Assembly: GCA_051294375.1 (NCBI GenBank)
Contig: CM119266.1
Coordinates: 7,438,028 to 7,502,027 of the forward strand
DNA: 64,000 nt
DNA from: Paraspadella gotoi
Taxonomy: Eukaryota > Chaetognatha
Direction: 5' to 3'
This document shows, in pieces, positions 41,211 through 52,595 of this stretch (the first letter of the stretch is position 1; the number at the start of each line of letters is the position of its first letter). The notes beneath the pieces are model-generated. The model had not been told where the DNA came from, made no database searches, and saw only the letters and a program-made list of their open reading frames with translations. Made by a program: the position numbers and the translations under genes.

Positions 41211-42275
41211 AATTTTTTTTCTCTTTCTTCTATTATTTAATTTGTTTGTTTGAAAATGAGAAAAATAAAATCGCAATTGCGATTTATTCAAAAAATTCAG
41301 TAATAAAACCGATGACTAGCCATTAATATTATAATAATATTAATATTAATTATCAATCTTTTTCCAATCTCCAATCTTCCCGGATCACAACTCCATCCTC
41401 CTTTTCCCTCGGATCCTCAGAAGAGCACAACTTCATCGTCCGCACTCTGAGATCGACTCAGGTAGAAACGTCTTCGCGGATCAGCTCCTCTGGTGGACGT
41501 CGGGCAACGTCGTTTTCGGGCAGTTGGACGGGGACAAGACCCGATCAAGGACAAGAAGTACTTGCCCGGCGCTGACGTCAAGCGCGGAGAAAGGATCGTG
41601 TACAAAAAGATTCAACAGAAGACTGGGCTGGGACCGCGTGGGTCCGGACGAGATCCTTCCCTACATCTGCGAGATCACAACGGGAAAACGTGGACAACAT
41701 CATCGACATCAACCGGGATCATTCGTACGGCGTTCCCATCAGGGACTACATCCAACAGCAATACAGACTAAATCGAGCTCCTCACATCGTCCTGTCTCCG
41801 GAAGACATCATATTCGACGAAAATTCGCTGGAATTCAACGAACGACCCGGCCGCCGCATCAAACTCATCCGCAACGCTCACGCCAAGTTTGCAATGCAAA
41901 GCGGATGGTTATCCTTATCCCGATTACGAATGGTGGCAGCAGGTGGATCAGCCGACGGAAACCGAGATCGACGGACAGTATTGGAAAAAGCTCGATATCG
42001 AAAACGAGGTCAGGCTCACCATGACCAACGGAATTTTGCTCATCAACTCACCAGCCGCAACACGGACGCGGGGAACTTACTTTTGCTTGGCCAAGAATAA
42101 GTTCGGCATCGCGCGTTCCAACAAAATAACACTGAGGTTCGGCTTTTTGAAGGATTTTACCGAAGAGAGGGAAGAGATCATGGCCAAAGAGTTCGACGAT
42201 TGGTCATTCCATGTCAACCTCCCGTTTTTCCCTTCCATCACTTACTTTTGCGTACAAAGGAGTGCATCTCTCTCT
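40762..42275 (+). pseudogene. Contactin 5' end, inverted broken copy
   Basis: Carries exon 1 and the first part of exon 2 (lectin domain, Ig1, start of Ig2) in reverse orientation to the intact gene. An extra base directly after the start codon shifts the frame, the exon 2 acceptor has lost an A, and further indels and a scrambled stretch near 41,445-41,470 break the frame repeatedly. It stops at a 25-N gap inside Ig2. No downstream exons follow. Probably an assembly product. Confidence 0.8.
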
Positions 42276-42300
42276 NNNNNNNNNNNNNNNNNNNNNNNNN
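42276..42300. other. Assembly gap, 25 Ns
   Basis: Joins contactin Ig2 sequence to a RhoGEF intron, two unrelated genes. Confidence 0.99.
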
Positions 42301-42314
42301 TTTTTTTTAAATAG

Positions 42315-45300
42315 ACAACGACGACGACGACGACGATTTACACGAAAGATTGGAGTCAAAGACGAATTGCAGATGGAAGGACATGAAGGAAGTCGTTGAG
42401 GCAGAAGCATCGGAAGACAAGAATCGACTCTTTTACGAGGCAATGTTCGAGGTAAGTTATAAATTTATTGATTAATTTTGTAATTTGTGTCAGGAATTGA
42501 ACACATTGTTCTGTAACGTAATTAATATATTGTAGTGTAACGTTTTAAATCAATGTAAGAGATGATAATTTAATATGATCTTAAATGAGATTGAATTTCT
42601 CAATCTCATTAACATATTGAAGTATTAAATCTAAATGTGTCTATTTTCATTTTGGATTTTAATATTAGTTCTGTTTCATCTTAGGAGAATATACCCTCTT
42701 ATATCAATTGTATTATTCTAGAATTTACTAATCCAATTAAAAAGTGATAATTTTTTTTGTTATTGTATTAAATATTGTAGTAAATGCGTTGTTCTGTCAT
42801 ATCATAAAAATATAATGCTGTTTTTCAAATACTTCTTCAAATTCTTCTTTTCATTTTTGTCTCATCATATTTTTATCTCGACTAGCTCCTCCTCCTCCTC
42901 GCCTCTTTCGTCAAATCCATCTCTTTCTTCGATTCTCATTACTCTACCTCCTCCTCCCTGAGCCTCCTCCTCCCAGGTGGAGCAGAACTGTTTGCCGATC
43001 TCAGAAAAATACTGCTTCAAACTCGCAGGTACATTTATCTTAGTTACGTACAAAAAATATTCATTGCTCCTTAATTTCTTATATTTTTTTGGTTCATTCA
43101 TTCAATCATGCATTCTTTTAATCATTTCATTTATATAGGTATTCATTTTTTTCAAATTCTTCATTCATTCATTCATTTTTTATTCATTTCTGAATTTTTT
43201 TACTTATTATTTTATTCCAAAGAGAAATTCATTTTTCATTCATTCATTCATTCATTCATTCATTCATTCATTCATTCATTCATTCATTCATTCATTCATT
43301 CATTTATTCATTCATTAAGTCCTTTTTCATTCATTTCTTAATTTATTCACTCATTCTTCATTTCCAAAGAGAAATACATTTTTACATTCATTCATTCTTT
43401 CATTCTTTCATTCATTCATTCATTCATTCATTTACTCATTCTTTATTTAAAAAATAAAATTTATATTTTCATTTATTTCTACATTCATTCATTTATATAT
43501 TTATCCATTCATCCATTCACATATTTATTATTTGTTTCAATAGTACGATTACTAAATATTTATTTTAAGGTTTCTAGACGAAGCCAAGTCTCTTTTCAAA
43601 CGCGACATCTTCATGAAGGATTTAGCGGCGACGACGACAAAGTTTTTAAGCGACGAAAATTACACTAAACCTTTTCTCGATTATTGCAAAGAATTGCCGA
43701 TGAGGAAACGAGCCTTTAGCGAAGCCACCAGGTCGGGATGTCTGGTTGTTTCTTTTGTTTCTTTGGGTTGTTTTGTTTTTTATCAATAATTTATTTATGT
43801 TTTATTTTGATTTATAGTAAGTTTTTTAGTCACTTTTATTAGCGTTTGAATTAGCGTTTTTTAAAATTGTTCTTGTTTGTTTGTTTAGCTTTTCTTAAAG
43901 CCCTTGCTCTTTTGTTTCAAAGATTTCGCAAATTCCGCGAGATGGTGGCCAAACTCGAAGCGGCCGCCGACGCTGACTCCGAAGGCTCTCAGCCGATGCC
44001 CATAGAGGCATACCTCGCCCTACCGATGCAACACGTCGTCAAGTATCATCTGGTATGTTTTTTGGTATGAGAGGGGGGAAGAATTAGGGACAACCTACTC
44101 TGTTATATGTAGTTTTTTTGATAGAATTTTTATATTAAAACAGTTTTATTTTTTGGTATTATTTTTTTCCCTTTTTTTAAATTCTTAATATCCTATTTAT
44201 CTTCCTCTTCCTACTTCTAAATATCCTCTTCCTCTTCTTCTTCTTACTTCTAAATATCCTCTTCCTCTTCCCCTCCTTACTTCTCCACCTTTTTTTTGCT
44301 TCCATTTCTATCTTCATCCCTTCCCCCTTTCTCCCTCCCACTCTGATTCGATCCCTACCTATTCCCTTCCCCTCTCCTTCACTCTTCCTCCTCACCATTC
44401 CCTTCTCCTTTCCATCTCCTCCCTCTTTCCTTCTCTCCCTCTCCCCCTCTTCCCCTCTTCCCCTCTCTCCCTCTGCTACTCCCAATCTTTTCCCCATTCT
44501 CCTCCCCCTGCTACTTTCTCTTCCTACCCTACTTCCCCTCCGATCCCTTCCCCTCCTTATCTCTTCCCTCTCTTCCTCTTATCTTCCCATTCCTCCTCCC
44601 CCATCTCTTTTTTTCTCCTCCTTACTCCCCAGGTCCTCGCCAACGCCCTCTCCCGAGCACCCCTCGCCCACAGCGTCGACGTCGACGCCCTGCGAGCCGC
44701 CCACCACGTGGCGACTCGTTTGGCGGAGAGGGCGGACGCGGCGCAGGCGACGACTGAAAGGGCGGAGACGCTCGTGCGACTCTTCAAGAGGCTGGTGGGT
44801 TTTTATTGGATTGATTGATTGATTGATTGATTGATTGCTTTTTTTATCGATCGATCTATTCAATTATTGATTTCTCGATAGATTGTGATGTATATTTTAC
44901 TTACTTTTTTATTCGTTCATCAATTCAGATAATCATCAATTTGTTGATTGATTATTTGATCAACTTCATTAATTCATTCATTTCATTGTTCATCGATTCA
45001 TACCTTCGTTCATTCCATCATTCGGTCATTCCTCGTTTCATTCCATCCCATGCACTCCACTCAGATCTGGCCCAGAGGCGCCGTCCGCCCCGAGGTCAAC
45101 CCCAACACCGATTGGCTCGTCAAAGAAGGAAAATTCTCTCTCGACGGCGGAGGCGTTATCTTTGTTTATCTCCTTCGCCGTCACGTCATCGTCGCCACGC
45201 CCATTCTCATGCAGAAATCTCAGAGGGTAAGGAAAGGCGTTGTTTTTACAACAAAAGATTTGAAAAATAGGCAATACTGCTAAAATATGTAAATGAGATT

Positions 45301-47788
45301 AAATAACTAGACCTCACAGTTGCCCTTTTTGGCTCAACGCTTACCTTTGTTCGAATGTGATTACAACCTGTAAGAAATACTACCGCTGCACGTTCTTAAT
45401 TAAGTGAAACAAATCAAAATCTCATTTGCATATTAGAGTATAATGAACCAATATTAATGGTTTAGTGGAGTTCATAGAAATTTAGTCAAAAATTTTATAA
45501 AAAGCGTCGAGAGGCAATTTTCTTCTTTTTTTCTCGAATTACAACAAGTACCAAAAAAGATGTAATCTAATCTGGATTCTTAGGACTTTTGTGTTGCACT
45601 CAGACTATCATGATATTGGCGGTTTAACTTATTTAAAAATTCGTTTATAAAAGACTATTATTTTATGGAAGTATATTGTATTGCTAGTAGAAGCAATTCC
45701 CGAAGTACATTTTAAATTTGAAAAGGTTTACAAAGCCTTGGTTTTAAAAAAGTTAACTCCTTTATTCCCCCCTCTCTCTCTCTCTCTCTCTCTCACACAG
45801 ATCCTCTCCTACTCTCGCGCTCGCGACGCCGTTTTCGACTTTTCTCGCTGCGCCATGACTTTGAGCGCCGCCTCGTCGTTCGGTGCAGGAATCGGTGGCG
45901 TTAATCTCGTCTCCGGCGCCGCCTCCTTCGCCGGCGCGCTGAGCGGTGTCTTTGGTGGCGCCTTATTCTCTCAGAGCGCAAAGTAATTATATTACTATGA
46001 AATTGTAGTATATAATTGTATTAACATTATTAATTCATGATCGTCCATAAAAATCAACGTTTATTATTCTGCTATGGCAACAGCCGGGTTTCCTGTGATG
46101 CCCATTGAGATGGGGCATCTCACAGTTGGCTTTGGAGGCTTCCTACCATCAGGGTCGCCTCCAGTCACTGGCGCGGTTACCCTAGGACGGTCTCGCTTTG
46201 CTTATGCAGAGGGAAGTCGTGGATGGAACACAACGCCTGGGATGGTGTGTTCCCCCTCTGAGTCAATGGTCAATGACTGAACGATGGTGGACATAAGGCG
46301 GTGTGAATATACCGCCCCACTGCATTCTAATTTGAAAATTGCTTGAATATAGTTAAATTGGATGCAAATTGCGTATTACATTAATTCCCGACCTAATACT
46401 TATTACTCTGGCTGTTAAAGAAATAGACTGTGAAGAGTCTAGATTAGAAGCATTAACTTACCAAAGAGTTTAGTCAAAATAGTAGCTTATTTATGAAAAG
46501 AATAACAAAAATTTATTGGTTTTACCAATTTTATAAATTACCTAAATCAACTTCGCAATCATAATTTCATTTTATAATATTTCTCAATTTAATCATTATT
46601 AGAATTATCAAACTCATAAATTGATACTTACCTCAAAGCAGCGCCGTCTGCACATTGATGGGTCCTTTCAGCGGAGCGACGCTAAAGGCTGACGACGACG
46701 ACACCTCTCTTCTGTTGACGCCCGATGTTGTCGTCCCTGCTAGACTACAGCTCAAAGAGAACAAGTGAGAGAGAGAGAGAGAGAAAGAATAAGAGAATGA
46801 GAAATTGACAAAGAAATGACCACTCCTTCCTCCCCCACAGAGTCCACACTTCCCCGGAAGAGTCCGGTCCTTTGGAGTGGCGCCTCCACTGTTGCCCCAA
46901 GATGGCCTACGAGTGGAGTCAAGCGTTGGCGCCTTTGATGGAGGAGAAACACGCCGTTAAATTCAAGTGAGACGAGGATAAGAAAAAAGAGATTAAATAC
47001 CGAGTAGAGAGTCAAAATGTCCTTTTTAAATTTCCATTCCTGTTTTTAGTTGAAAATAATTCTCCAATTTGTATTTATACTCAAGTAGTTAAGATATAAC
47101 TAGGAAACACGCTTAAAAATAAATAATATGCAAATAGGCTTGGAAACGAGGCTTGTCAAAAACAAAAGACCGTCCATGAGCAAGTAGTTCGACGGTGTCT
47201 TTTTTCTCCCGTTATTTACCACCTTTCCAACCACCCCCACCCCTCTTTTCCAACCACCACATCCACCCTCCAAACCCCAGCCCCGCCATCCAACCCCGCT
47301 ACCGCGTTGTCTCCGACTTCCTCGCTCAACGCGTCGACGAACTTTCGATCGTCGCCGGAGAATTCGTTCGAGTCAAAACGATTCCGAAGGAGAATTGGGA
47401 GCTGAGATATGGATGGTTGGAGGTGGAAAAAGAAAGACGGGAAGGTGGGTTGGTTAAGGGTGGTTGGAGGTGGGAGAATGATCTATGGAATGGGGCTCAT
47501 ATGGGTGGTTAGGTAAGCATTAGAAGGGATAATGCAAGTCATTGGTTCCAGTGGGATTCCTCCCACGCGGGATTCCTAAAAGAATAAGGATTAAATGAAT
47601 AAATACATAAATAAATAAATGATAAGTAAATAAACAAATAATTGTTTTCCGTTTTGTCAGAAACGGTCTTCGAGGGATGGATCCCCGAGCGATGCGTCGT
47701 TGAAGTTAATTCCTCAGTCACGGAAATTTTGGAGAATTTTCGTCGGAGTGAATTTAATGCGGAATCGAATCGAGAGAGAAACAGTTGA
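42315..47788 (+). CDS. Rho guanine nucleotide exchange factor (DH-PH-SH3)
   Basis: Activates Rho-family GTPases at membranes/cytoskeleton. Exons: 42315-42451, 42977-43028, 43578-43731, 43923-44052, 44633-44794, 45065-45226, 45801-45982, 46642-46764 (or from 46639), 46841-46966, 47281-47444 and 47661-47788; all phases fit. The first exon lacks one A near 42347 that the other copy has. The DH domain spans exons 1-5 (FLDYCKELPMRKRAFSEA, PIEAYLALPMQHVVKYHLVL); the usual QR and YP of this motif are QH and YH. The PH domain follows (DWLVKEGKFSLDGGG, FVYLLRRHVIVATPI, LEWRLHCCPKMAYEWSQAL) with a Gly/Ala-rich insert. The C-terminal SH3 (YRVVSDFLAQRVDELSIVAG, GWIPERCVVEV) has a charged insert. DH-PH-SH3 order recalls the ephexin group; the subfamily is not certain. 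Upstream exons are missing here and found only in the inverted copy at 33168-34308. Confidence 0.85.
43146..43490. repeat. (ATTC)n arrays in RhoGEF intron
   Basis: Tandem CATT/ATTC units, longest run about 43,236-43,302. Reverse complement of the arrays at 32185-32465. Confidence 0.9.
44165..44632. repeat. Homopyrimidine intron tract
   Basis: About 470 bases, largely C and T on the + strand, directly ahead of a RhoGEF exon acceptor. The match to the inverted copy ends at about 44,300. Confidence 0.75.
45270..45440. mobile_element. MITE-like element with AATATG(C/T)AAATGAGATT inverted ends
   Basis: Left end TACTGCTAAAATATGTAAAT plus GAGATT; right end AATCTCATTTGCATATTAGA plus GTATAA. The ends are inverted repeats about 25 bases long around a 110-base interior, inside a RhoGEF intron. 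Joined end pairs also occur at 15,408-15,443 and 33,000-33,035. Confidence 0.65.
46070..46325. mobile_element. GC-richer repeat-like insertion in a RhoGEF intron
   Basis: A compositionally distinct 250-base block (GATGCCCATTGAGATGGGGC, GGCGGTGTGAATATACCGCC) with internal short inverted repeats in an AT-rich intron. It resembles a SINE body but has no clear polymerase III boxes and no second copy was identified. Confidence 0.35.
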
Positions 47789-48119
47789 ACAGTCGTTGTT
47801 GTTTTTTTGTTGTTATTTTTTTTTTAATTCTTTTTTACATTTTTAGTTTCATGCCATCATCGCATCATAAGAAATCAAAAGTATTGTAAATCCGAATTTT
47901 TTTAAAAAAATTTGTATTTACTCAGAGAAAAGCTGTACAGATTATTTTATAATTAAAACTGCAATAAATATTACAATAAATACATTGTAATATGAACTTC
48001 TCTTATTATTTATTAGTCAGAATTACCCGACTGTTAAAATTTTTTAATTTGTTTCTTATTTACAAAAACTATTTAATTTACCTATTCCGCTTCTGAAAAT
48101 AATTAATTAGAATTTTTTT

Positions 48120-48372
48120 TTTAGGTCCGTCTCCTCCTAGTACTAGATTCAAAAAAAGCTATATCAATTAGTGCTTATCATTATGTACGTAATTGAGTCG
48201 TTAATAACGACTAATATCTGCAACTTCCTTGGTCGCCTCGCTAGCAATTCTTGGGCATGAAATGAGGATGAAGGGACGGCCACGCGCCCAAGACCGGTTA
48301 CAGCCGTCCTTCAACTTCACGTTAGGAATTGAAGTGGGACAATCACCCATGAGCTACAGCGACAGAACTTAG
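48120..48372. mobile_element. Repeat-like block downstream of RhoGEF
   Basis: About 250 bases of mixed composition, with GGGACGGCCACGCGCCCAAG and short inverted pairs, in AT-rich flanks. Suspected SINE-like insertion from composition only. Confidence 0.25.
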
Positions 48373-48419
48373 TTAATTCTATGAAATTGGTACAAGCAAT
48401 ATAAAAATTATCCATTCAT

Positions 48420-49061
48420 TTAATAAATAAGGAGGGGCCCGTGGTTGATGCATCGAAGGTGGTTAGGGTTAGGGTTGAGGCAGGGGTTGAATGGGAGGCC
48501 CGGTTTAGAGTTAGGGTTAGCTGCGAGCCTCTCCTTTAACTCGCGCTTTTCATTATATTCGCTACTTTTATCGCTGGCAAGGTCGCCAGTGGGGGTACTG
48601 GCGATATCGCCATGGCGAAATCGCCAACCAACTAGAACCACACCTGCGACTCGTGCGTGAATCGCCGGCGACATCGCTATTTGAATTTTAAGCGGCATCG
48701 CCAGCATCGTCGACATCGTCTTTACTCTTGAAGAGTGTCGCCGTTTCTTTAAGGCCAGGATGATCAAACTGTATTGGCAGATGATGACTATGGCCATGGC
48801 CGTTGTCGGGAAAAAACCGGGCATGGAGGAGGAGGAAGAGTAGGAGGAAGTGAACGCAGATCCGGGCGAGGAAAGAAGGGAGGAAACGAGAGAGGAAAGG
48901 GGGGAGGAAAAAGGAGACAAAACTGGAGAGGAAAGGAGGGAGGAAACGAGAGAGGAAACGAGAGAGGAAACGAGGGAGGAAGGAGGGAGGGAGTGAGGGA
49001 GGAAACGAGAGTGAAAGAAAATTTTCGTAGGATATACCTTTGGACTGGTTTCGCGTTCCAT
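48420..49061 (-). other. 213-codon reading frame over repeats, probably not a gene
   Basis: The frame has a Ser/Pro/Leu-rich N-terminus encoded by a purine minisatellite (about 48,830-49,020), one hydrophobic segment (AMAIVIICQYSLIILALKK) and a polar tail over GGGTTAGGGTTAG-like sequence (48,462-48,515). No family recognised; more likely a by-product of repeats. Confidence 0.15.
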
Positions 49062-50838
49062 TTACACAATTGCTATCTAATTTCTATTTTACTTAATGTT
49101 ATCGCATGTTAGTTAGTATTCTTTTTTAAAAATTCTATTTGAGACTGTTGCATCTTTTAACATTTATTAATTCCATTCATTACATTGTACAGTTTTTATT
49201 ATTTTGATTCTCTAAGTTGGGTGAATATGCAAAGTAGTTTTCCTTTTTGGCGATTTTGAAATTTCGATGTACGTTTTTGCTCAGAAGAAGCAAAAAAAAA
49301 TTAAATTATTAATTGATTGGAAACTCCACGTCGGCGAATGTCAAATTTTTATCCTTAAGTAGAAGTGCGACTATTAGGTTTTTTGAGACCTTGTCCGGTT
49401 GGTGAATTATAGATGAATGAGACGATGAACCCTTTTTACTTGGTTACATTTCAAACTCCGCAACTCGTTGGCGGAGTTCCATTAGAAATTGAGTGAAACA
49501 TTACACATACATATGTTTCACTCAATAGTTTTTGTTCGAATTCTAGCAATGTATACAATCACTGTAAAAATTAAATAACAACAAACAAACATTAAAAAAA
49601 AAAATTTTAAATGTCTTTTTTTTTACGAACAAAAGGCGAATATTTTTTTTGCGTCGACAATCGAGAGAAACTTGAAGCGGATTTGAGAGGAAGAAAAAAC
49701 AAAAGAAAAGGAGGAGGAGGAGGAGGAGGAGGAGGAGGAGAGGAGGAGGGGAAAAAAGAGAAAGTAATTCCACAACTTTTTCATTTATAAATTTATTTCA
49801 TAAAATTCATAATTTAATTATGAAAAACTTCCAGATTGCTGGGTTTTTTTTTACGCATATTTTAAAACGAATGAAAAGTTAAGTATTAGATTTATTTATT
49901 ATTTATTTAATATTTGATAATGTAATGGGGAGAGGGATGCTCGTGTTATCTTCTGGAAATAAAGGGAGCATCTAACATTCTTCCCTAGTTTTCTAATAAG
50001 ATATTAACCATCATTCTCATTAGGAAGTAATTTATTTAAAAATTAGATTTGATTATTATTTCATTTTTTTTCGGTTTTAAACAGTATTTTTTCCTCATTC
50101 AATCTTGTCGCCGACTTAAGAGAAAATATGGTGTTCTTTGTCGTCTTTATTTTTCCTCATTTGTTTTTGGCGCCGTCGTCGTCGTCGTCGTCGTGGTTCG
50201 GTTCATTGTCGTCACCCTTTCCGTCGTGGTCAACGTGTTCCCAGTTTGTCATTCTCCTCATTGTCAGCGACGTCGTCGTCGTCATTCCTTCATTTGTCAT
50301 TCTCTTTCTTGTCATTCTCTTTCTTCCCTTCATCGTTCGAGTCTCGCCGTCCTCACCCTGTCGTCTTCATTGTCAAGGGAATATAAAAAGGCAGACTCCC
50401 TCCACCAAAAGGGGCCAGTGCTCTTTAGGTGGCCTGGGAAAAGCACATGGAACTGAAAAAATTAACTTAAAAAATTCTAAGAGAAATAACAGCTTTTAAT
50501 TTTGTCCTTAGAATATGTTTTTGTATTACGAAATCTTAAAATACATACTACTATCATGTATAATCTTGCCAAGTTTTCAAGTCAATAGTAAGAGGATGGG
50601 AAGTGCTTTGCTTAGAGGGGACGAGATAACAACTTTCGATATTCCTGCCCAACAAGGTTTTACCCTTTCACCCTTTCCGGTTTCAAGTCGCAAGTCCATA
50701 ATCTTGCCACACCCTACCACACCCTGCCACACCCTGCTACGTCTACCCTTCTCCTTCGTAGGCCTACCTCCTCTTGGATCTTCCTCCTCCTTCTCCTCCT
50801 CCTCTTCCTGCTCCTCTTCCTCCTCCTCCTCTTCCCAG
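49062..50838. other. No gene seen
   Basis: AT-rich spacer with a GGA run at 49,709-49,750 and a GTC run at 50,173-50,199. Two overlapping + strand frames at 50,049-50,500 are hydrophobic or Ser/Arg-rich because of GTC and CTT repeats. No splice-supported exon. Confidence 0.35.
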
Positions 50839-51084
50839 ACTCCTCGATTGGGACGGAAAAAAAGAAACAAAAAAGAAACAAAGGAAGATTTTTTTGTTTT
50901 GTTTTTTTTTGGGGGGGAAGAAAAAAAGAGAAAAATAATCCTGTCCGACGACGACGACGACGACGGCGGCGGCAGCGGCAGCGGCAGCGGCAGCGGCAGC
51001 GGCGGGAAACGGCGCGACGTGACGTCGGCGTCGTCGTTGTTGTTGTTGTTATGGTCGACTTTTTTAGTCGCCGTCTTAGGCTAA
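50839..51084 (+). CDS. Possible C-terminal exon of a GPI-anchored proteoglycan-like protein
   Basis: After a strong acceptor (CTCCTCTTCCCAG) a phase-0 frame of 81 codons ends with an acidic run, a GSGSGSGSG tract (glycosaminoglycan-attachment-like Ser-Gly repeats next to acidic residues), a basic cluster GKRRD and a hydrophobic tail SSLLLLLWSTFLVAVLG, which is typical of a GPI signal. Glypicans end this way. The first half of the exon is homopolymer-rich (runs of A, T and G) and no upstream exons were identified, so a chance frame over GGCAGC and GTT repeats is a serious alternative. Confidence 0.3.
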   Translation, partial: TPRLGRKKRNKKETKEDFFVLFFFGGEEKKRKIILSDDDDDDGGGSGSGSGSGSGGKRRDVTSASSLLLLLWSTFLVAVLG

Positions 51085-52116
51085 CAATTGTATATATCAT
51101 GTATTCAATATTCATTGAAAATTAAATATAAACCCATTGAAGAAAATTAATTTAGATTATCTATGCTTTTTGGGTCCAAATTGATACAAATTTAAAGATA
51201 ATTATTATTTTATCATCAGTGACATCAGTCCCATTTTCACAAAATCGTAGAAAGTTTACTTTAACAGGAAAACGCTCGCTTGATTCGATCGAGATTAAAT
51301 TACAATTTCGTAATATGTCAGCCTACAAGTAAATATTAACTTTAAAAGATCAGATTATATCACTGAAAAACAACTGGTCATTAGAAGCTGACCCACAGAA
51401 AAAGAGAGAGTCCATAAATGCCCATAAATGCCCATAAATGCAGTGTAAAAGTCAAATAAATTGACCTTTTCTCACAGTTTTAACAATTCTTTGGGATGTT
51501 GCGAGTTATTAGACCTACGATATTGTTATTGTATTGATATTGTATTGGTATTGTAAATCTCGTACAACATCAGTTCATGATGGCATTGTCATCATTCAAT
51601 TCTAAATTATCGTCTCTCTTTTCAGACTGAACGAATTCTCACGAATCTTCGGCATTAATGAACGAATTCTGATGAAACTTAGGTACGAATGAACAAATTC
51701 GGTTGAATTATTTGGTACTAATGAACGATTCCCCTTGAAATTCGGACTCAAAGATTCTCACCTTGAATCACATTTTATTTCTTTTTGTGTCAAAAAAAAA
51801 AAAAAAAGAAAAAAAAAAATTTCAACGGATTTTATGAAGAACAATAAAAGTTTCTTTCTTTCTTTTTCTTTCTTTCTTTTTCTTTGCTTTTCTTTCTCTT
51901 TCGATTCACACAATAATAATTACGCGAGGGAAAAAATATGGAAAAAAATAAAGAGATGGCGTTGACGACGATAACGACGACTACGACGACAACGACAACT
52001 ACGTTCAGAGTTTTCAACTTTCTTTCCACGCATTCAAATTGGAGGAGGAAGAGTAAACGAGAAAGTTTTCCTCTTCCTTTCCTTTTCTCCGCCGTTTTCA
52101 CCTGAACACGACAATT

Positions 52117-52175
<59 letters not shown>

Positions 52176-52595
52176 TTTTCGATCGCCGTTTTTCGTCGTC
52201 TTTCGCCGCAAAACTTTTTCTCCGAATTTTCGATGGAAAAAAAATCGTCTTCATTTTTTTTCTCTTCGTTTTTCTTTCTGAACATTTTTTTTATTTTATT
52301 TTAACATTTAATATTTTCCCACCGCTTGGATTTCTTAACAAAAACAAAGAAAAATAAACAAACAATATTTACTTCGATGAAAAAAGTCATCGAATTTAAT
52401 CATTAAAAATGCGGGAAGACAAAGTTTGTTTTTTCAACAATGCTAAGGCTTTTCCTCGTTATAAACATTGATTAATTTGGCCAAACCGTTTAGCGGAAAA
52501 CAAATAGGCGCCCCCCCTAATTTAATTAAAGCGCCATCGCTCGGTTTGGCGCCAGTAAAAAGCTTCGTCGCACACACACCCCTAAAAAATCCAAA
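51085..52595. other. Spacer and Distal-less upstream region
   Basis: AT-rich, with a triplicate CCCATAAATG near 51,418-51,441, a TTTC-rich tract at 51,850-51,900 and a (CGT)n run at 52,116-52,172. No exon seen. The Dlx promoter should lie in the right part. Confidence 0.45.

Larger units (their letters stand above)
36681..42275. repeat. Inverted copy of the contactin 5' region (segment A')
   Basis: Reverse complement of about 25,880-31,325, including telomere-core repeats, TTAAC repeat, CpG block, TATA box, signal-peptide exon, GA runs, contactin exon 1 and the start of exon 2. It differs from the first copy by many single-base indels, often in homopolymers, as expected of uncorrected long reads. 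The join at 36,680 links segment A directly to the RhoGEF upstream end. Confidence 0.85.

Noticed and set aside
48462-48515. True telomeric repeat array
   Set aside because: Only a few GGGTTA units, degenerate and internal to the scaffold.
50049-50499. Hydrophobic + strand frames of 123-135 codons
   Set aside because: Two frames overlap, both driven by GTC and CTT repeats; no acceptor, donor or family signal.
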